This document shows positions 1 through 12,952 of a stretch of 64,000 nucleotides of DNA, one piece after another. This DNA is from Lunularia cruciata. Taxonomy: Eukaryota > Streptophyta > Marchantiopsida > Lunulariales > Lunulariaceae. Where the stretch lies: NCBI GenBank assembly GCA_948567375.1, contig OX419755.1, forward strand, positions 59,283,945 through 59,347,944, in the 5' to 3' direction. Below the pieces are notes generated by a model that saw only the letters and a list, made by a program, of their open reading frames with translations, was not told the origin of the DNA and ran no database searches. Made by a program: the position numbers and the translations under genes. How positions within the stretch are numbered: position 1 is the first letter of the stretch; the number at the start of each line of letters is the position of its first letter.

Positions 1-1575
1 CATATAGACTTTGTGTTCTTGGAGTGCCAATAGGATCGGAGGATTTTGTCACACGTTTCTTAGACATTGCCGTTGTAGAGGATGTTCTCCATGTGGATGA
101 CCTTCCATTACTAGGAGATCCGCAGGTGGCATTTGGTATACTCTCTTCTAGTATTGCTCATCGACCATCCTACCTCATTCTTAAAGTTCCCCCCTCATCG
201 TCCTTCCTATCACGTTTGAGAGCATTTGATAGGAGAATTATGGGAGTCTTTGGTGATATTATTGGACCAGGGACTTTTGAGTGTGTGACAGGGGATTTGG
301 CACGTAGACAGATGGCTTTGCCGATCTCATGTGGTGGGGTTGGCTTGCTTTCTATGGAGGAGACGACACCTATAGCATTTTTGGGTAGTTGTGCTCTCTC
401 GGCACCCCTACTTTCTTCTTGTTTTGTGGTTGCTGATAGGCCGGTTTTGGAGACTTATGTGATAGAAGTGGAAGGAGGATCCTTTTCTCTCCAAGTGTTA
501 TTACGGCAGACGAGAGATAGTCTATCCCCACGAGCATGAGAGGATTTTCCACCGTTTGCTTCATTATTGTTAGATTGGACTAGAGGTTTACAGTCTTCCT
601 TGATGGAGCGACAGTGTGAGCATACGCTACATTCTCTCTTAGTCAACTTGTCCATTCCTCAGGCTACTAGAGCACATCTTTGCTCTTGCTCCGGCAAGGG
701 TGCATGCTCTTGGATCCTAACTCGACTGTGAATTAGGGCTTTCTGACCAGCACTGCTACTTTCTCTACAGCAATGAGGTTCCGCCTAGGTTTGGTCCACC
801 CATCTGCATCTTCATTACTCACTTGTGAGTGTGGTTCTACACTAGATGCAGCAGCGGTCGGCATGACATAGTGTCCTTTTGGAGGATAGAGGATAGCTAC
901 CCATGATGCCATTAGAGACCTAGTGTTTGCTATGGCACGAGAGAGTGGATACTTGGCTTGGAGGGAGCGTTTATATGCTTTGCAGACGACACGTGTTAGG
1001 GCAGACTTATACTTGGTCCTAGATGATCAGGTGACAATAGGGGATGTCGTGGTTACTGACCCTACGCGGGATACAGTTTCGGAGGGAGTGATTACCCATC
1101 CTCCTGGATGGGCAGCGAGTGCAGCAGCAGGTCGCAAGGTCTCTAAGTATAGGGGCATGCAGCGAGGTCACCTCTTTGTTCCTCTAGCCTTGGAGTTATA
1201 TGGAGCGATGGACATAGCATTTGACACATTTGTTAGGGAGTGCACAAGAGCTTATCATGTTAGGCGTTAGGGGGTACCACTCTCATTCTCATACTTTGTA
1301 GCATATTTTAGACAACGTGTGTCCATTGCTCTACAGAGGGCAGTGGCTGGTGCAATCCATAGGAGAGCAATCACATTAGATGATGTTTCTTTGGATACTC
1401 TGGTTGTGTGTAGACCTTACGACTTGCATAGCTCGGATATCTTAGGTGCGGTAGGGCAGATTTCTCATATAGACTCTATTGGGGCTTAGCCCCATGTTAC
1501 CTTTTTTGTCTCTCCCTTGTACGGCTTGATGGGGTCTTCCCATCCTTCGGTTTTCCTACGCGGTCGCCTTTTTGT
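1..1575 (+). mobile_element. Non-LTR retroelement, 3' part (RT thumb to C-terminal endonuclease), copy 1
   Basis: This segment is the 3' portion of the element seen more completely at 41.3-45.25 kb, to which it is closely similar from base 1 (matching about 43123). Its 5' part lies outside the window. Reading frames at 24-539 and 923-1270 carry the post-RT region, then R-A-D-L-Y-L-V at residues 26-32 and D-V-V-V at 41-44 of the 923 frame. That spacing resembles the PD-(D/E)XK restriction-like endonuclease (RLE) at the C terminus of R2-type non-LTR elements. A Cys-Cys-His-Cys cluster precedes it in copy 2; here its His region is damaged. Several stops and frameshifts make it non-functional. 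The 3' end, ending near GGTCGCCTT, is shared by all copies. Copy 1 lacks the LTR insertion present in copy 2 and so preserves the empty site. Family assignment is by motif reading only. Confidence 0.75.
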
Positions 1576-1918
1576 ATGGCCGATCCTTTCTGACTTAAAA
1601 GGCAAACTAGTCCAATGATAAAAAAAGAATCTCCTTGATATTTCCTGCAGAGTCCGGACTACATCTTCACCCTAATTATATAGGGGCACCACGTGGAGTC
1701 TCCGAGGATCCTACTCGTCGGCGTTGAGCTTCGACTTTGGTTTGGAGTCCACATGGATAAAGGGCCGGTAAACCCAAAGAAGTCTACTTCGGATCCTTAA
1801 AGGTCAGATTACCAAAGGGATAACAACTATTAGGAAGTTCCTGGCCTTTTATTACAAACCGATGGGAGGATCATTCCCGTAAGCTACAAGGACTCCTTGA
1901 ATTCTGTCAAGCGTGCTG

Positions 1919-2050
1919 TTAGGTAAAAATGCTCTTTTTGCCCATACGTCGTTTGGCTGCTGATTCAAGCATCCAACGAATAGCTAAGGTTTCTTGACGA
2001 TTTGTTGCTATAATAGACGGTACTAATCGAGTAGTCCCTGAGATTCGCCT
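1919..2050 (-). pseudogene. rps7: Mitochondrial ribosomal protein S7 fragment
   Basis: Read on the minus strand from 2050, the translation gives [16 protein letters not shown], then [10 protein letters not shown], then [11 protein letters not shown]. This closely fits the central and C-terminal part of plant mitochondrial uS7. Similarity stops after K-K-S-I, where the frame meets TAA within a few codons, and the last third of the protein is absent. The N-terminal half is not found upstream. It is therefore a broken fragment with no expected product. A diverged nuclear-transferred rps7 is less likely because there is no start, no presequence and no complete C terminus. Confidence 0.75.
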
Positions 2051-2347
2051 ACTTATTGCTTATGTCGCCGACCGGGGTATACCACCAGAGTCGGGTTCAA
2101 GGGCCCTTTTGCCACGGAGCTGAGTGATTTGATCCGGACTATCGACTCCTCTGAAGCGGAGCCTATAATACAATTTCCCGAGCTGACTTGCCCGGGATTC
2201 TGAGTTCCCCACTTCCTAGGGGTCTTCTTCCCTTTTCTACCCAGCTTCACACCTTTGGATGCCACTCCAAACCCGTGTGAGTACGCTGTTACCCTCGTTC
2301 TACGGCCGTAGGTTTACCTCGCTCACCGATCTGGGCTACTGCTCTAC

Positions 2348-2381
2348 GAACCGTACGAGATAGTGGCCCATCACACGGCTC
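2348..2381 (-). other. Group II intron domain V-like hairpin (NUMT)
   Basis: The minus strand reads GAGCCGTGTGA, a short loop region, then CGTACGGTTC. These are the characteristic arms of domain V of plant organellar group II introns. It lies about 300 bp upstream, on the same strand, of the rps7 fragment. Only this end of an intron is recognisable. Confidence 0.5.
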
Positions 2382-2400
2382 TCTAACCTGATTTGTAAAG

Positions 2401-5229
2401 GTCGTTGAGACTATTATGTATGACTTGTATTACACCTACCACTTTCATTAAGATTATGGAGAACTCCAATCAATTTACCATTATTATACTTATAGCTTTT
2501 CAGAGAAAAGTCATTAATGAATAGAAAACACATGTTATACGTCAACATAAGATCCACCTTTTAACAAAGAGACATATATAAGAATCATTTAGACCATGGA
2601 TCGACCACTATATTATATTTCAAAGTAGTATATGTGACTCATGTTTCTACATACTACAAAACTGAAGATAAATAATAATTTTTTGCAAAAAGGAGTAGAA
2701 GCTTTGGCTATTGCTTCTGAATATGAAGGTTGGCTTGCTTCAGCCAGCCAGCTACAAAGACAACTCTTGAAGACTTCTTTGGAAGTATAATGACATATAT
2801 TAGAAGTGTTATAGTTCAAGAATTTACAACAACCTTAAATATTCTCACCTAATCTGTAAATTTGATAAATTTACAAACAAGAAGTATAGAATTCCAATGT
2901 TTCCGTATTTTGGGAACCAACAACGTTGCTGAGAATCCAGATGAACCATAACTATTACAACACCTAACATGCAAAACGAAGGACGAAACTCGATGTTGGG
3001 CTATTCCTTCACAAATGGACACGTGGAAGAGGAAGATTGAGGATAGGCAATCGACAGCGATCCCTCTACTGCCTTCCACAAAGAATATCTTCCTACCATG
3101 CCATCCAAGGGTAGGAGGAGGAACTAACCCTTCCCCACCTTCTATATTGGTTGGCTAAAAGATATCGATACGATGACAGTGTTTACAGTTCTGGCCTAGG
3201 GGCAGAGGGAAACTACTTTAGGTCGGGTCTATCTAGACAACTTTTGCAATTAGAATTCAGTACACTGACAGCTGAATTTTACCTTTGCACTATGAACAAA
3301 GAGCTTATCTAATTTGTGCTCCAGTAATAATGGCAGAAGAGAATAAATTTGGCCAAAAGGACGGACTAGATAGTCTGGCATCTAGTCGCCCCGAGTATAG
3401 AGTGTAGGAGGAGAGCGCTGCCTTCCCTCTCTTTACTTTTGATGATTTACTGTATGTCCAACCGAGGGCTTGAGTGGTAGATATGTCGCCTCGGGCAAAT
3501 TATTTTAAAGTCAAGTTCTTAGAAATAACATCACTTTTGTATTCGAATGATAAAAGTATTATTCCTGTACGATTGAGTTCAAGCTTCTGTATTTATATTA
3601 ATTTCTAGTAAGAGAGAAATCGGGGAAAGAATGTACTACACGAATTTTTACTATATATAGCTTTGCAAACAAAAGCATGCAGATGTGTAGAAGTGTGGAG
3701 ATGCATACTTTCAGAGAAATCAACATGTTGAGAGTGACTTAAAGTGGAAAAGATATCCGCCATAAGAGTCACGAGAAAAACTCAGTAGTATCTGTTCAAG
3801 GGCATCTCAATCTCAGACTAGCACCACGTAATTCCCTTTCAAGTTCACCTTTTCTTAATTCCAGACATTGCCTTCTGCCCGAGAAAAGCTGAGAAAGCCC
3901 GCGTGGTTACCTCATTCATACGGGCCTGACGATCATCGTACACAGCGAGGTAGCTAAATTAGGACGAGTATAGGGATTGTTATTCCTCGTTACAACTCTA
4001 TGATCAGATGTCAATAAGAATGGGAGAACCTGGACAAGAAAGTGTGATAGTGACTTCCTGGTAGTGCCAATTCACTTCTTTCCGTTATTGTACACTCTTC
4101 TATTGCTCAAACCCCCATGTTCAACGAAAGAAATCTTGTGTGTCTAGGGGATTCTCTTGCTCGAAGCCCCTAGACGTAGAAGGAAAACCTTATGTATCAA
4201 GATCATGATACTTTCATCCCTTTCTCCGAAAACAAATCTATGTTATCGTGTAGTTCCTGGGATCCTTGTCTCGATCCTTGTCTCGATGTCTGTTCCTTGG
4301 GACTCCTCTTGCTTTCAGTCCCTTTGTATACAGGGAGAATCTAATCTACAAGATCTTTATAGGACCCCTTAATCGTCACGGAGACCAAAGTCCCTCCAAT
4401 GTGTTGATTCCTACCTCTCAAAGTCAAGGTTTTCCTAACAGGTAAACCGTATGGCAGTGACCTTCTTTATTAGTATACATAGACACAGACAGATGACCAC
4501 TTAAGTAGAGGGTGACTCATGCGTTTCCGCTTGTGGGATATTCCCGCTTGTGCAACCTTCCGGGGAATTCCTTCCTTGTAAGATCCTCGGATGATTTATG
4601 TTGCCACTTCATGATTGTGATGTGAACCACAACAGCCTCTAGAGAAGATGACCAGACATTTGTCAAGAATAATCCGCCTGCTGATGTCTCTGCACATGTA
4701 AGTTGGCCAAAACCTTTAGACCATGTTCCAGTAAAGCTCATGACTTCTGTATATCAACAAGAAATCAATAATAAAACTAACCTAGAAAACTTACCGCAAT
4801 GTCAACAAGCAACCAGGATCACACCCGACCACCAAATGTGGCAAGTAATGTACTACTACAGGACATGTATTTGACGATAAACCAGACTCCGGCAATAGTT
4901 GCTGTAAGAGGATATTTTCTCCCAAAAAGTCCTGCATAAGAGTCAACATAAAATCAAAGCCAGAAGTCGAATACCATCGAACCCAATGTCACGGCCACAA
5001 TCTTTGCAACAAAATTAAACATGGACGTACCCTAGTCTTGTTCTTCAGGCAGTTTTCACCCGAAAGCATTGTATACCTTCAACCAGGATCCATGTCTTAG
5101 GAAATGACGCAACCGTCTTCTCCTGCAGCGGCCAATAGTTGTGGTCTTGGTACAGTCAGGCATATCGAGTCTCCTCATTTTCCATGTCAGGTACTAACTC
5201 TCATTCTCTTAGACCCAGCATACCCAGTC
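2401..5229. other. Intergenic, no gene recognised
   Basis: Only short open frames occur, none with recognisable protein similarity. The left part is AT-rich. A minus-strand frame at 4517-4741 lies downstream of the FYR-domain gene and could be part of its 3' untranslated region or an unrecognised exon, but nothing supports it as coding. Confidence 0.5.
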
Positions 5230-8200
5230 TTATTCTTTTGTGCTATGGTCAACAGTCCCTTTACAAGCCGCCAGTAACATGAGATATCCGTCTTGCTTCG
5301 AGGAGATATCCTCAACCTTCTGTGAAATAGGATCCTCAAGACCCTGCTTTCTAATATCTTCGGCGCTTGGACACATCAAATCGATGGACAAAAACCCCTT
5401 GCTTTGCGTCAGGTCAACTTCGGTGTCATATTTCTCACGCTTCAAGTTTTTCTGGGCTACAACAACCTCTAGTCTTTTTTCCTTGCCTGTAGCAATCTTT
5501 GAGGATCCTTCATCCCCATTTTCTCCATCCTGCAGTAATTCAAGACTTAAGAGTCATTTCCAGAGTACATGGGGAGTATGATCAATAGCACAGACACACC
5601 ACACCTCAAATGGGAACAGAAGTGCAGAGATCCAAGAATGCCCGCTGAAAAACAGCCTACATGACTACTTTTGTTAGTGTCTCAAGCACAGGACTATCTC
5701 TACATTATTCTAATTAAGCTTGCCACGGATAGAGGACTTACAAACTACAAACACACAAAGATTTAAGAATAGAGGCTACTTACGAGAGAGTTCGTGTTTG
5801 GGGGGGGACAATTCGTGGCGATATGAGACACAATTTCATTACGATGATGATTAGTTACCAGAGGACCTTCAGCGTCCAGAACAGTAGGGATAATACTATC
5901 CTCATGTCTATCTGCCACTCGTAACCCACGTCGAAGAGAAGAGACAGGTACAGAGACTTTTACAGATGTTCCTTCTGCACAGTCTTCACCCCTCAATCGC
6001 TTATTACCAAGTGGCACAGACTTTCGCTTCCTGCATATTTGAGTTCTTACGATTTGAGAAGCGCAATCCTGCTCCAGAGCTTCACTATTAACTCGACCTA
6101 TTTTTGGCCTTAATCTGGAACTTTTACTTCTTGTGTTGTGTTGTGACACCTTCTCATCTCCAGATATAGCACTTCCTTTAACTGAGGAAACTGATGATGG
6201 CCGCTCCACTGCCTTCGTTACCAGCCCCACTTTTTTCCCTAGCTGTCCTTTCAAATTTTCCTGCCTTGAACTTTCACTCTCCTGCTCTTGTTCTATTAAC
6301 ACCTTAGCTACCATCTGCTTCGCCTTCTTCCTTGATCTCTTTTCAGCACCTTGCTTTCTGTTGTTCTTTCTGAGTGATTCGACAAACGGCTTCCCCCTTT
6401 CTTCTCTTTTAGGAGACTTCTCGCTTGATTCTGCAAATGATCCAGCTTTCCTATGCCTTCTCTCATTGGCTTCTACCTTTCCATCTTTTCTTTCCTTGTC
6501 TGACAAGATACTGCTATTCTCTACCGCACCAACTGCAGAAACAACCAGGTCCCTGAAAAGACGTTGGACCAAGGGATTCGTAAAGCCAAACATCTGCAAC
6601 ATGAAAACCAAAGCTTGAGTGGTGAACTATCACTCCTAATGGATAAGCTTCAAGTTTTACTAGGGCCACGTATAAGATCTCACTAAAGCAGTGCACATTC
6701 CTGAGTCACATTCAGCTAGAGAAATCTTCTGAATTTCGCATCCCTCAAGAACCTGCTAGGATCATACTAATTAGATTTCACAGGCATAAGACAATTCCTT
6801 AACTCCTCCCGACAGCCTACTGCTGGACGAGTCCAGAAAAGTCTTATCCAGAACATCCAGAACATCAAAACCTACTCTTGTTAAATATACATATAAATAT
6901 GAGCCCCACTACAAGCGTTTTGGTAACAATCAAGTAAAGGATCGTACTTCTTTGCTCTGCATGCATATTTAGAGTATCCGCTTGAGCAGATGAAGAGAAA
7001 TAGGAAATACAAGATGCAAATAGCGACCATCTGGACATCAGCGACACTAGTCCATTAACTGTACCTCGGGTCCGTCTATACTGGTGCATAAACTCCTCGT
7101 GAAGACCCTCTTAGCACCTACGTGCTTCTTCTTCAGAATACTTTCCCAAGCAACGGAAGGCGTTAGACCTGAGCATGCAATGCCCTCCTCGCATTTGACC
7201 TTCATCAACGCATTGGACAATTCGATAAGGAGAAACATTCAAGTCAATTCAGACTTGCCCATCTTGAGCTAATTGTTGTTCTCCAACCTGGCACAACAGC
7301 CTGTTCAACAACCTCATCACATCTGACTGTTCAAGACCGTTAAGCCGATCTTTTCCCTTTTCGTAAAGCCATATTCTACCGTATATGGACACTGCTTTCA
7401 GTGACTACTTACAAGAATCTGTCTGACAATATAGGGGAACCCCAAATAAATAGGCAGTGATCTTTGCCTCACCAGGGATTATACCTAAGTGCAATCTGGA
7501 AGTAACTAGGGACTCGATACCCCGAATACATTATTTCAGTGTGATGCTATATTAATATTGTAATGGGCAAAGAAATTGGTAAGTGGAGCTAAGATGCACA
7601 TATCCGTAAAGACTTCTATACCATTGATCGCTATCTGAGATGTTCACGATCTCTTTCTCGATCGGGAAACTTAGGACCAGAATCAACTATCACCGAATCA
7701 ATTTCATGCAACGTGGTTTGGATGTTGAACTTGATGCAATTCAGTAAATTCTTCATGGTTTGCCAAGAGAGACTGTTCCCAAAACTTAGATAGTTTGCAC
7801 ATTTCCTTCACTGAAGATCCTTACCAGAAAAGACGGTCCGCTTGGACCTTCTGAAACTTCCATATAGTAACAATGTCCTCCATGCCATCGCGTTGCTTGA
7901 AATCCAACTGGATAAGGATATTTCTCTTTCCCCTGATGCAAACCAGTGACTGTTCTTAGATGTAATCCGAGAAAGGTACACTTCTTGGATTAAGGCACCA
8001 AGAACTATGAGACTTCTCCTACATGATTTATTTAGCCTGTTTGGAGTAAGAAATAACTGATTATCATTACTTTCTTACGATTCTCATTCTGAGTATGTGT
8101 ATAAAGCACCCTTAAATGCAGATCATTTGAGGAATTTTTAGGAGGAATAAGGAATAAAGGAGGAATATATCATGAGGAATAAATATCTCAAAATCTGCAT

Positions 8201-8354
8201 CTAACTAAATATTTTGATCTTCAAAACACGGTACTTTCCCAGAAGAACTTACCCGAGAACTACTCCAGTACTTTTTCTCGAATGGACCTTGGTGTAGAGC
8301 ACCAATCGCAGTAATTTCAACTCCATCACGGTGTCTGCTCCCGTTGGACTCCAT
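5230..8354 (-). CDS. FYR-domain (FYRN-FYRC) nuclear protein
   Basis: Five exons join in phase to give 484 residues: 8253-8354, 7825-7932, 7065-7199, 5784-6593 and 5230-5529. The start ATG has an in-frame TGA six codons upstream. FYRN lies at about residues 10-60 (K-K-Y-W-S-S-S-R, then Y-P-Y-P-V-G-F across the first intron). FYRC follows at about 60-115 (C-S-G-L-T-P-S-V-A-W-E). A conserved extension reads D-G-P-E-M-F-G-F-T-N-P-L-V-Q-R-L at 111-126. The remaining 350 residues are Lys/Arg/Ser/Glu-rich and probably disordered, with several nuclear-localisation-like clusters. FYR domains occur in chromatin proteins such as trithorax-type methyltransferases, JmjC demethylases and TBRG1. This protein has no SET, JmjC or PHD domain in the visible frames, so it belongs to the stand-alone plant FYR proteins. 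Its molecular role is unknown. An unrecognised upstream exon is possible. Confidence 0.85.
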
Positions 8355-10484
8355 ATTTTCTTCCTTCGTTCAGTTCTAGCGAAACTCAGATCTTCACCTT
8401 CACGTTATCCAGAACAGCGCAAAGGTATAAGCTGGTTATCACGGACAGTAATCATCTGAGATATGAACCAAATCAACGATTAACAAGAAAGTAAACCTGG
8501 AGTCAAAATAAGTTTGCAGGCTGTCATTAAGGAAACTAGGGGAGATGACAACATGAAGCATCAGGCAAGAGGACTACACCCGAAATCGTTTCTGTGGAGA
8601 CACTTTGTCCGGTACTTGTAATCGTCACCTTATAAACTAATTTTTAGTTATTTGTGATGTTCCAAAATAGACCCCCTTCTTTTGGTTCAGATACAAAATC
8701 AGTTCACTTTTGTGGACAACTTCAGAAAAAATTCAAATATCAGTTTGTTTTGCCATCACCTGATATAGCGTTCCATTGTACTTTTCAAAGTAGATGCTGA
8801 AGGTTGATACTATACTAAACGTATTAGATACAAAAAAACCTGCCAACTAAAACGAAGAGAGGAAATGAAAAGAATATCACAAGTCGACGGTGCACAGAAA
8901 GAATATGGAGACGAGTTGATTGCAGAGAAAGAAATGGAAGCGGCAACCTAGATGTTCTTCACCTGGCAGTTGTACCATCACGCAGAGAGTTCCGCCATAG
9001 ATAGTTGTTATCATGGTTACAGTCCTATGTCTAGATTGCCGGACCAGTGCACGTACAGTTTCAAAGGTTTCCAGCAATTATCAAGAGTTTGTTCTCACTC
9101 TGCCTGAAATAGTCCGTAAAATTTCCCCGTAGGTTCTATTCCATCTGCAAATGCGTGCTATACAAGGAGGATTTTAAGATTAACCTGGGATGTAACACCT
9201 CAGAGCTTCGTATATGCTTTCAATCCTAACCCCAAAGTAATCTTCTTGCACTGTGAAGCATGGACTCGCAACACACACAAAAAACTCTTACACACTGCAG
9301 CCATTACAAAGAAATTTCACCCGGCTCAAGCTGTGCTCACATATGTTTCGAAGTCCGACGAGCAGATCAGCCTCCGGGTCACGTACATCTGCCAAAATCA
9401 CTATCTCTTGCAACTAATTCGACTTGACTTCAGAGTTATTTCGTCTACAGCTCAAATCACTACAGTAATCAATTACGTCGACACTCCCTACAACCGATTC
9501 TTCCACCCAGGCTCCTCGAATAGCAAAATTTCTCAGACTTCCGTTCACCGTTAAATCCCTCGTCCACCGCAATTTGCATTCAAGCTAGAAGGTGCTTCCC
9601 TCGCTAACCTCTTTCACCGCCTTGCTGTCTCCGGAGTAATAGAGTGAGTAATCGACAAGTGCTGCTGATAGCGACCTCAATCCACACTCACTCCCCTCGA
9701 TCCAGCCGCGGGTAAGGTTATGGCGGGTCGGGATCACTCTCTTGTACACCTCCCTCCACTTGATTCACGGGCGGGGAAAGCAACTTTACGTTCATCCACC
9801 GGATTCCATGTCACGGTTCAGTACTAGGACTTCTCCTTATCACTTTGCAAGATCATAAAGGCCCCGTTACTCCAGTATTCTTGTAGAGAACTATATCAGC
9901 AGGTACAAGAACTTTCGTCCGTCAGCCGTTCTCCGATCCGATTATTTGTGAGTATGGACTATGATTGCATGTTACAAGCTGCCAAGCCACCGAGTCTCAC
10001 CGGCCGTCAGAGAAGGGCAGGATGACTGATTAAACCCGTCACCGGATATCGCACCCATGCACGTCCGCACGCACGAAACCGGAACTCAAGGTCTCTGCAA
10101 TTACTGAGGCTCAAACTGTCAGACACCAGTCACTGTAAATGGAAGAAGTATAGAGGTTTCACTCGTCGATTCACAGTACCGGTTTACCACACGTTTCTCG
10201 TGTGTACGCATTAAGTGGATCGTTGCTTTTCATCTAAGTCTCTGTTTACCGGTCATTTCCGCTTTACCGATCATTTCTTTCAGACGATGTTGCGGATGTT
10301 GAGATACTGCAGCGGTTTGACTATCCGTGCATTAATGGGTAATACGTACATTGCTTTTAGACATATTTAAATTGAGGTGATAATTTACAAGGTCGTTTAG
10401 AAACTTCACTTATCATGTTGGGATACTATAAAATTGATGAAGGAAGTGAAATTTAAAATTCAAACCAAGGGGAATGATACAAAG
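8355..10484. other. Upstream intergenic region, no gene recognised
   Basis: This stretch lies 5' of the FYR-domain gene and must hold its promoter and probably a 5' untranslated region, but no TATA box or transcript start is clear. The open frames at 8877-9077 (-) and 9246-9554 (+) show no family resemblance. The region changes from balanced to AT-rich composition at about 10.3 kb. Confidence 0.45.
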
Positions 10485-10840
10485 GAAGGCGACCACATAG
10501 AACACAAGAAGGCGGGAAGCTCGACAAGGGAGACACAAAAGAGGTAGAATGGGGTTAGGCTCCAATATTATTGATATGAGATATTTGCCCTATCATACCT
10601 AAGATATCCAAGTTGTGTAAATTATAAGGTCTACCAACTACTATATGAAGAAACATCATCTAGAGTGATTGCTCTCTTATGGATTGTACCAATGCTCTGT
10701 GTTAAACAATGGACACACACGGTCTAAAATATACTACAAAGTAGGAGAATGAGAATGATACACTTGGTGTCTAATATGATAAACTCTAGTGCACTCCTTG
10801 ATAAATATGTCAAACGCATAGCTCCATATATTGATATAAA
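10485..10840 (-). mobile_element. Non-LTR retroelement, short 5'-truncated copy
   Basis: Reverse-complemented, this segment aligns with the last 350 bp or so of copy 1 (about 1195-1570). It shows the same landmarks in the same order: the A-F-D-T-F-type codons, 'tatcatgttaggc', 'gtgtgtccattg', 'gatatcttaggt' and the terminal GGTCGCCTT. It is strongly diverged, with many transitions and stops, so it is older than copies 1 and 2. Only the 3' tail is present, as expected from incomplete reverse transcription. Confidence 0.7.
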
Positions 10841-12059
10841 TAGGATTTCCATTTTCTTCCTTTTTACTTTCTTAATATGATTTTTACTTTCCCTCTCACT
10901 TTTATTCTTCATCAATCATATTTTGGAACTTATAAAATTCTGGTTACTTAATTATTAAAAAATTTGATTCTCTTTGTTATTGTTGACAAAGCATATATTT
11001 AAACTGAACTTACGGAATTCTTGCTACTTTATTAAAAATCTGAACTCAATTCTAGTCTCATTTTGTTGAATCTCAAATTCTGTTATATAGAAAGCTACTT
11101 ATTGATAGCAAATCATATTATTAGGAGAATCCGTATAATTTGATGTGATATGAATTCTATATTATTCTCTTCTATTTTTTACCTCCGTCATCCCTTCTAC
11201 TCTATGAATTTTCTCATTTATCAAATACAACAATTCAAAGCAGAGTTATAAAGGACTGAAGTGAAAATAAAAAATAACAGTATAGTTTGTATAAAGGTTC
11301 ATCATGGCAAGGTTAGATTTAGAAAATGAGGAAATCATTTTATTATTAATATACTATCTCTTCAAGAACACTAATTTTTTAGAAGATTTCATAGATTTAG
11401 GAAACCATTAAGGATAGCTATCAAATCCTTACTAGTTTTCTAAGAATCTTGTGGTCAATCCTTTAATATACTAGTGTATCTTATCAAGGATTATGTATAT
11501 TCAAGAGTAATAGTAGGAAGAAGAAACAATCCTTAGTGTAGTTATCTCAATTAGAGTTACATTAGTGGGTGGTGTTTTGTGGATATTGGCACTTGGTGGT
11601 GCTCAATTGTGTTGGCACTTGGTGGTGTACTTGCGATTTGCGGTTGTAATCTGTGGTTTTAGTTTGCGGTTGCAGTTGTGGTTACTTTAACACGACGGAA
11701 TTCTTTGGGGATTCCACAAGAATTAGCCTTATAGTATGGGTTTACTTGGAGTGGCGCTTGATATCAGTGTGTATCTCAAGTCCCAATGAGGGAGGAGATT
11801 GACTCTGAGTTGGAGTTTGACACAAGAGCTGATTAACTTGAGAGTGCACTTGGTGTGTTTACACCATTGTTGTGGGACATGGACAAGATGGGGCCTCCAA
11901 ATGCCCTAGGCGTTACTCTGGTATAGAGGGTACTATTGAGTTGGATGACTTCATCTAGGAGTTTGATAGTTGGTGTGATCTGCAATAGATTTGGAACCCA
12001 ACTTTGTTTACACCTTTCATAGCATGGAAGGGGTTGTTTAAGCATTTGTAGGGTCCACC
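10841..12059. other. AT-rich region before the gypsy element
   Basis: No gene is recognised. From about 11560 the plus strand becomes G/T-rich with short direct repeats (GGCACTTGGTGGTG twice near 11590 and 11615) and leads into gag-like sequence, so it is probably the 5' leader of the gypsy element. No 5' LTR matching the block at 16.6-17.26 kb was found here. Confidence 0.4.
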
Positions 12060-12730
12060 AATGGACAATTACTATGAGTTCAGGAGAGCTCACTTGGAGG
12101 AGATTGAATTATGGACACAATATTGGTCTCCAAACTCTATCACTTCAAGCTCAATTGCCAGGAGTAGATTGGCAATACCCATGAGTTCTAGCTTGAGTAG
12201 CATTGGTAGAGCTAGTAGAGGTGCACTAATTAGAGATAATGCTACTACGAGTGGAGGTACCGCTGAAGGAGGTGGTGTGGTACCGGGGTTTAACTCCATG
12301 GTGGAGTTCTTCTAGTGTTTTAGGTAGAACTACTAGGGAGTGCAGACTAACAAGCCGAGGAGCTTGTACTAGTTCCAATGGAAGGTTGGAAAGAGCCTAT
12401 GCAAGGCATACACTTGCATGAGGTGGCTGATCAGTTTCACTCAAGGAGTTGTTGAGGCCTAAGCAGTCCAGTTTTAGTATGGGATACTAGACAAGGAGTT
12501 GCAACTTAAGAGTTTGTGATGCTATGTTGTTACATGCTACTTTGCTTACTTTGGCAGTGGTCTTTGGTTTGGCTAAGCGTATTGAGCTCAACATGGTGGA
12601 GGAGAGAGTGGTGACATCTAGATTTGGTAGGGAGACCTCATCCACAATTGTGACTTCTTCTAGAGTGCAATAGAGTGCACAACATCTAGTCGGTTTTAGA
12701 GGACAAGGTGGATAGCCTAGGTCCTATGGA

Positions 12731-12952
12731 GTGAGTGGAGGGCCTATTGTAGTTAGATCCTTGCCTTCATTTTTGGGTCAGCAGCAACCAATGAGTATTG
12801 GTGTTGCTTGTTGTGGTGGACCTCACTATAGGAAAGAGTGCACTCAAGGCAGCGGACTTGATACTCTGGTACATCATAGCCAACACAGAGGCAGTGTGAG
12901 CATTGCCACAAATTTGGTCACACTAGTGATTGGTGCTTTGACCTACACCTAG
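12731..12952 (+). pseudogene. Gypsy gag zinc-knuckle region
   Basis: Two CCHC-type knuckles are visible in different frames. The first, at about 12800-12850, reads C-C-G-G-P-H-Y-R-K-E-C and keeps the C-x4-H-x4-C part, but its first Cys is lost. The second, at 12895-12936, reads C-E-H-C-H-K-F-G-H-T-S-D-W-C, a perfect C-x2-C-x4-H-x4-C. The frame change between them is a disabling indel. Knuckles of this kind bind retroelement RNA during particle assembly. Confidence 0.7.

Larger units (their letters stand above)
1640..2400 (-). other. Nuclear copy of mitochondrial DNA (NUMT)
   Basis: Two organelle signatures lie on the minus strand in this block: a fragment of mitochondrial rps7 (1919-2050) and a group II intron domain V-like hairpin (2348-2381). 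The rest of the block is not recognised, and the outer limits are set only by where the neighbouring repeat ends and the sequence turns AT-rich. The combination points to mitochondrial DNA inserted into the nucleus rather than a nuclear gene. The outer boundaries are uncertain by a few hundred bases. Confidence 0.6.

Noticed and set aside
4517-4741. Minus-strand frame downstream of the FYR-domain gene as an additional exon
   Set aside because: The 5230-5529 exon already ends in an in-phase stop and no donor joins it to this frame.
6133-6618. 161-codon plus-strand frame rich in Ser, Phe and Leu
   Set aside because: It is the antisense shadow of the Lys/Arg/Glu-rich exon of the FYR-domain gene.
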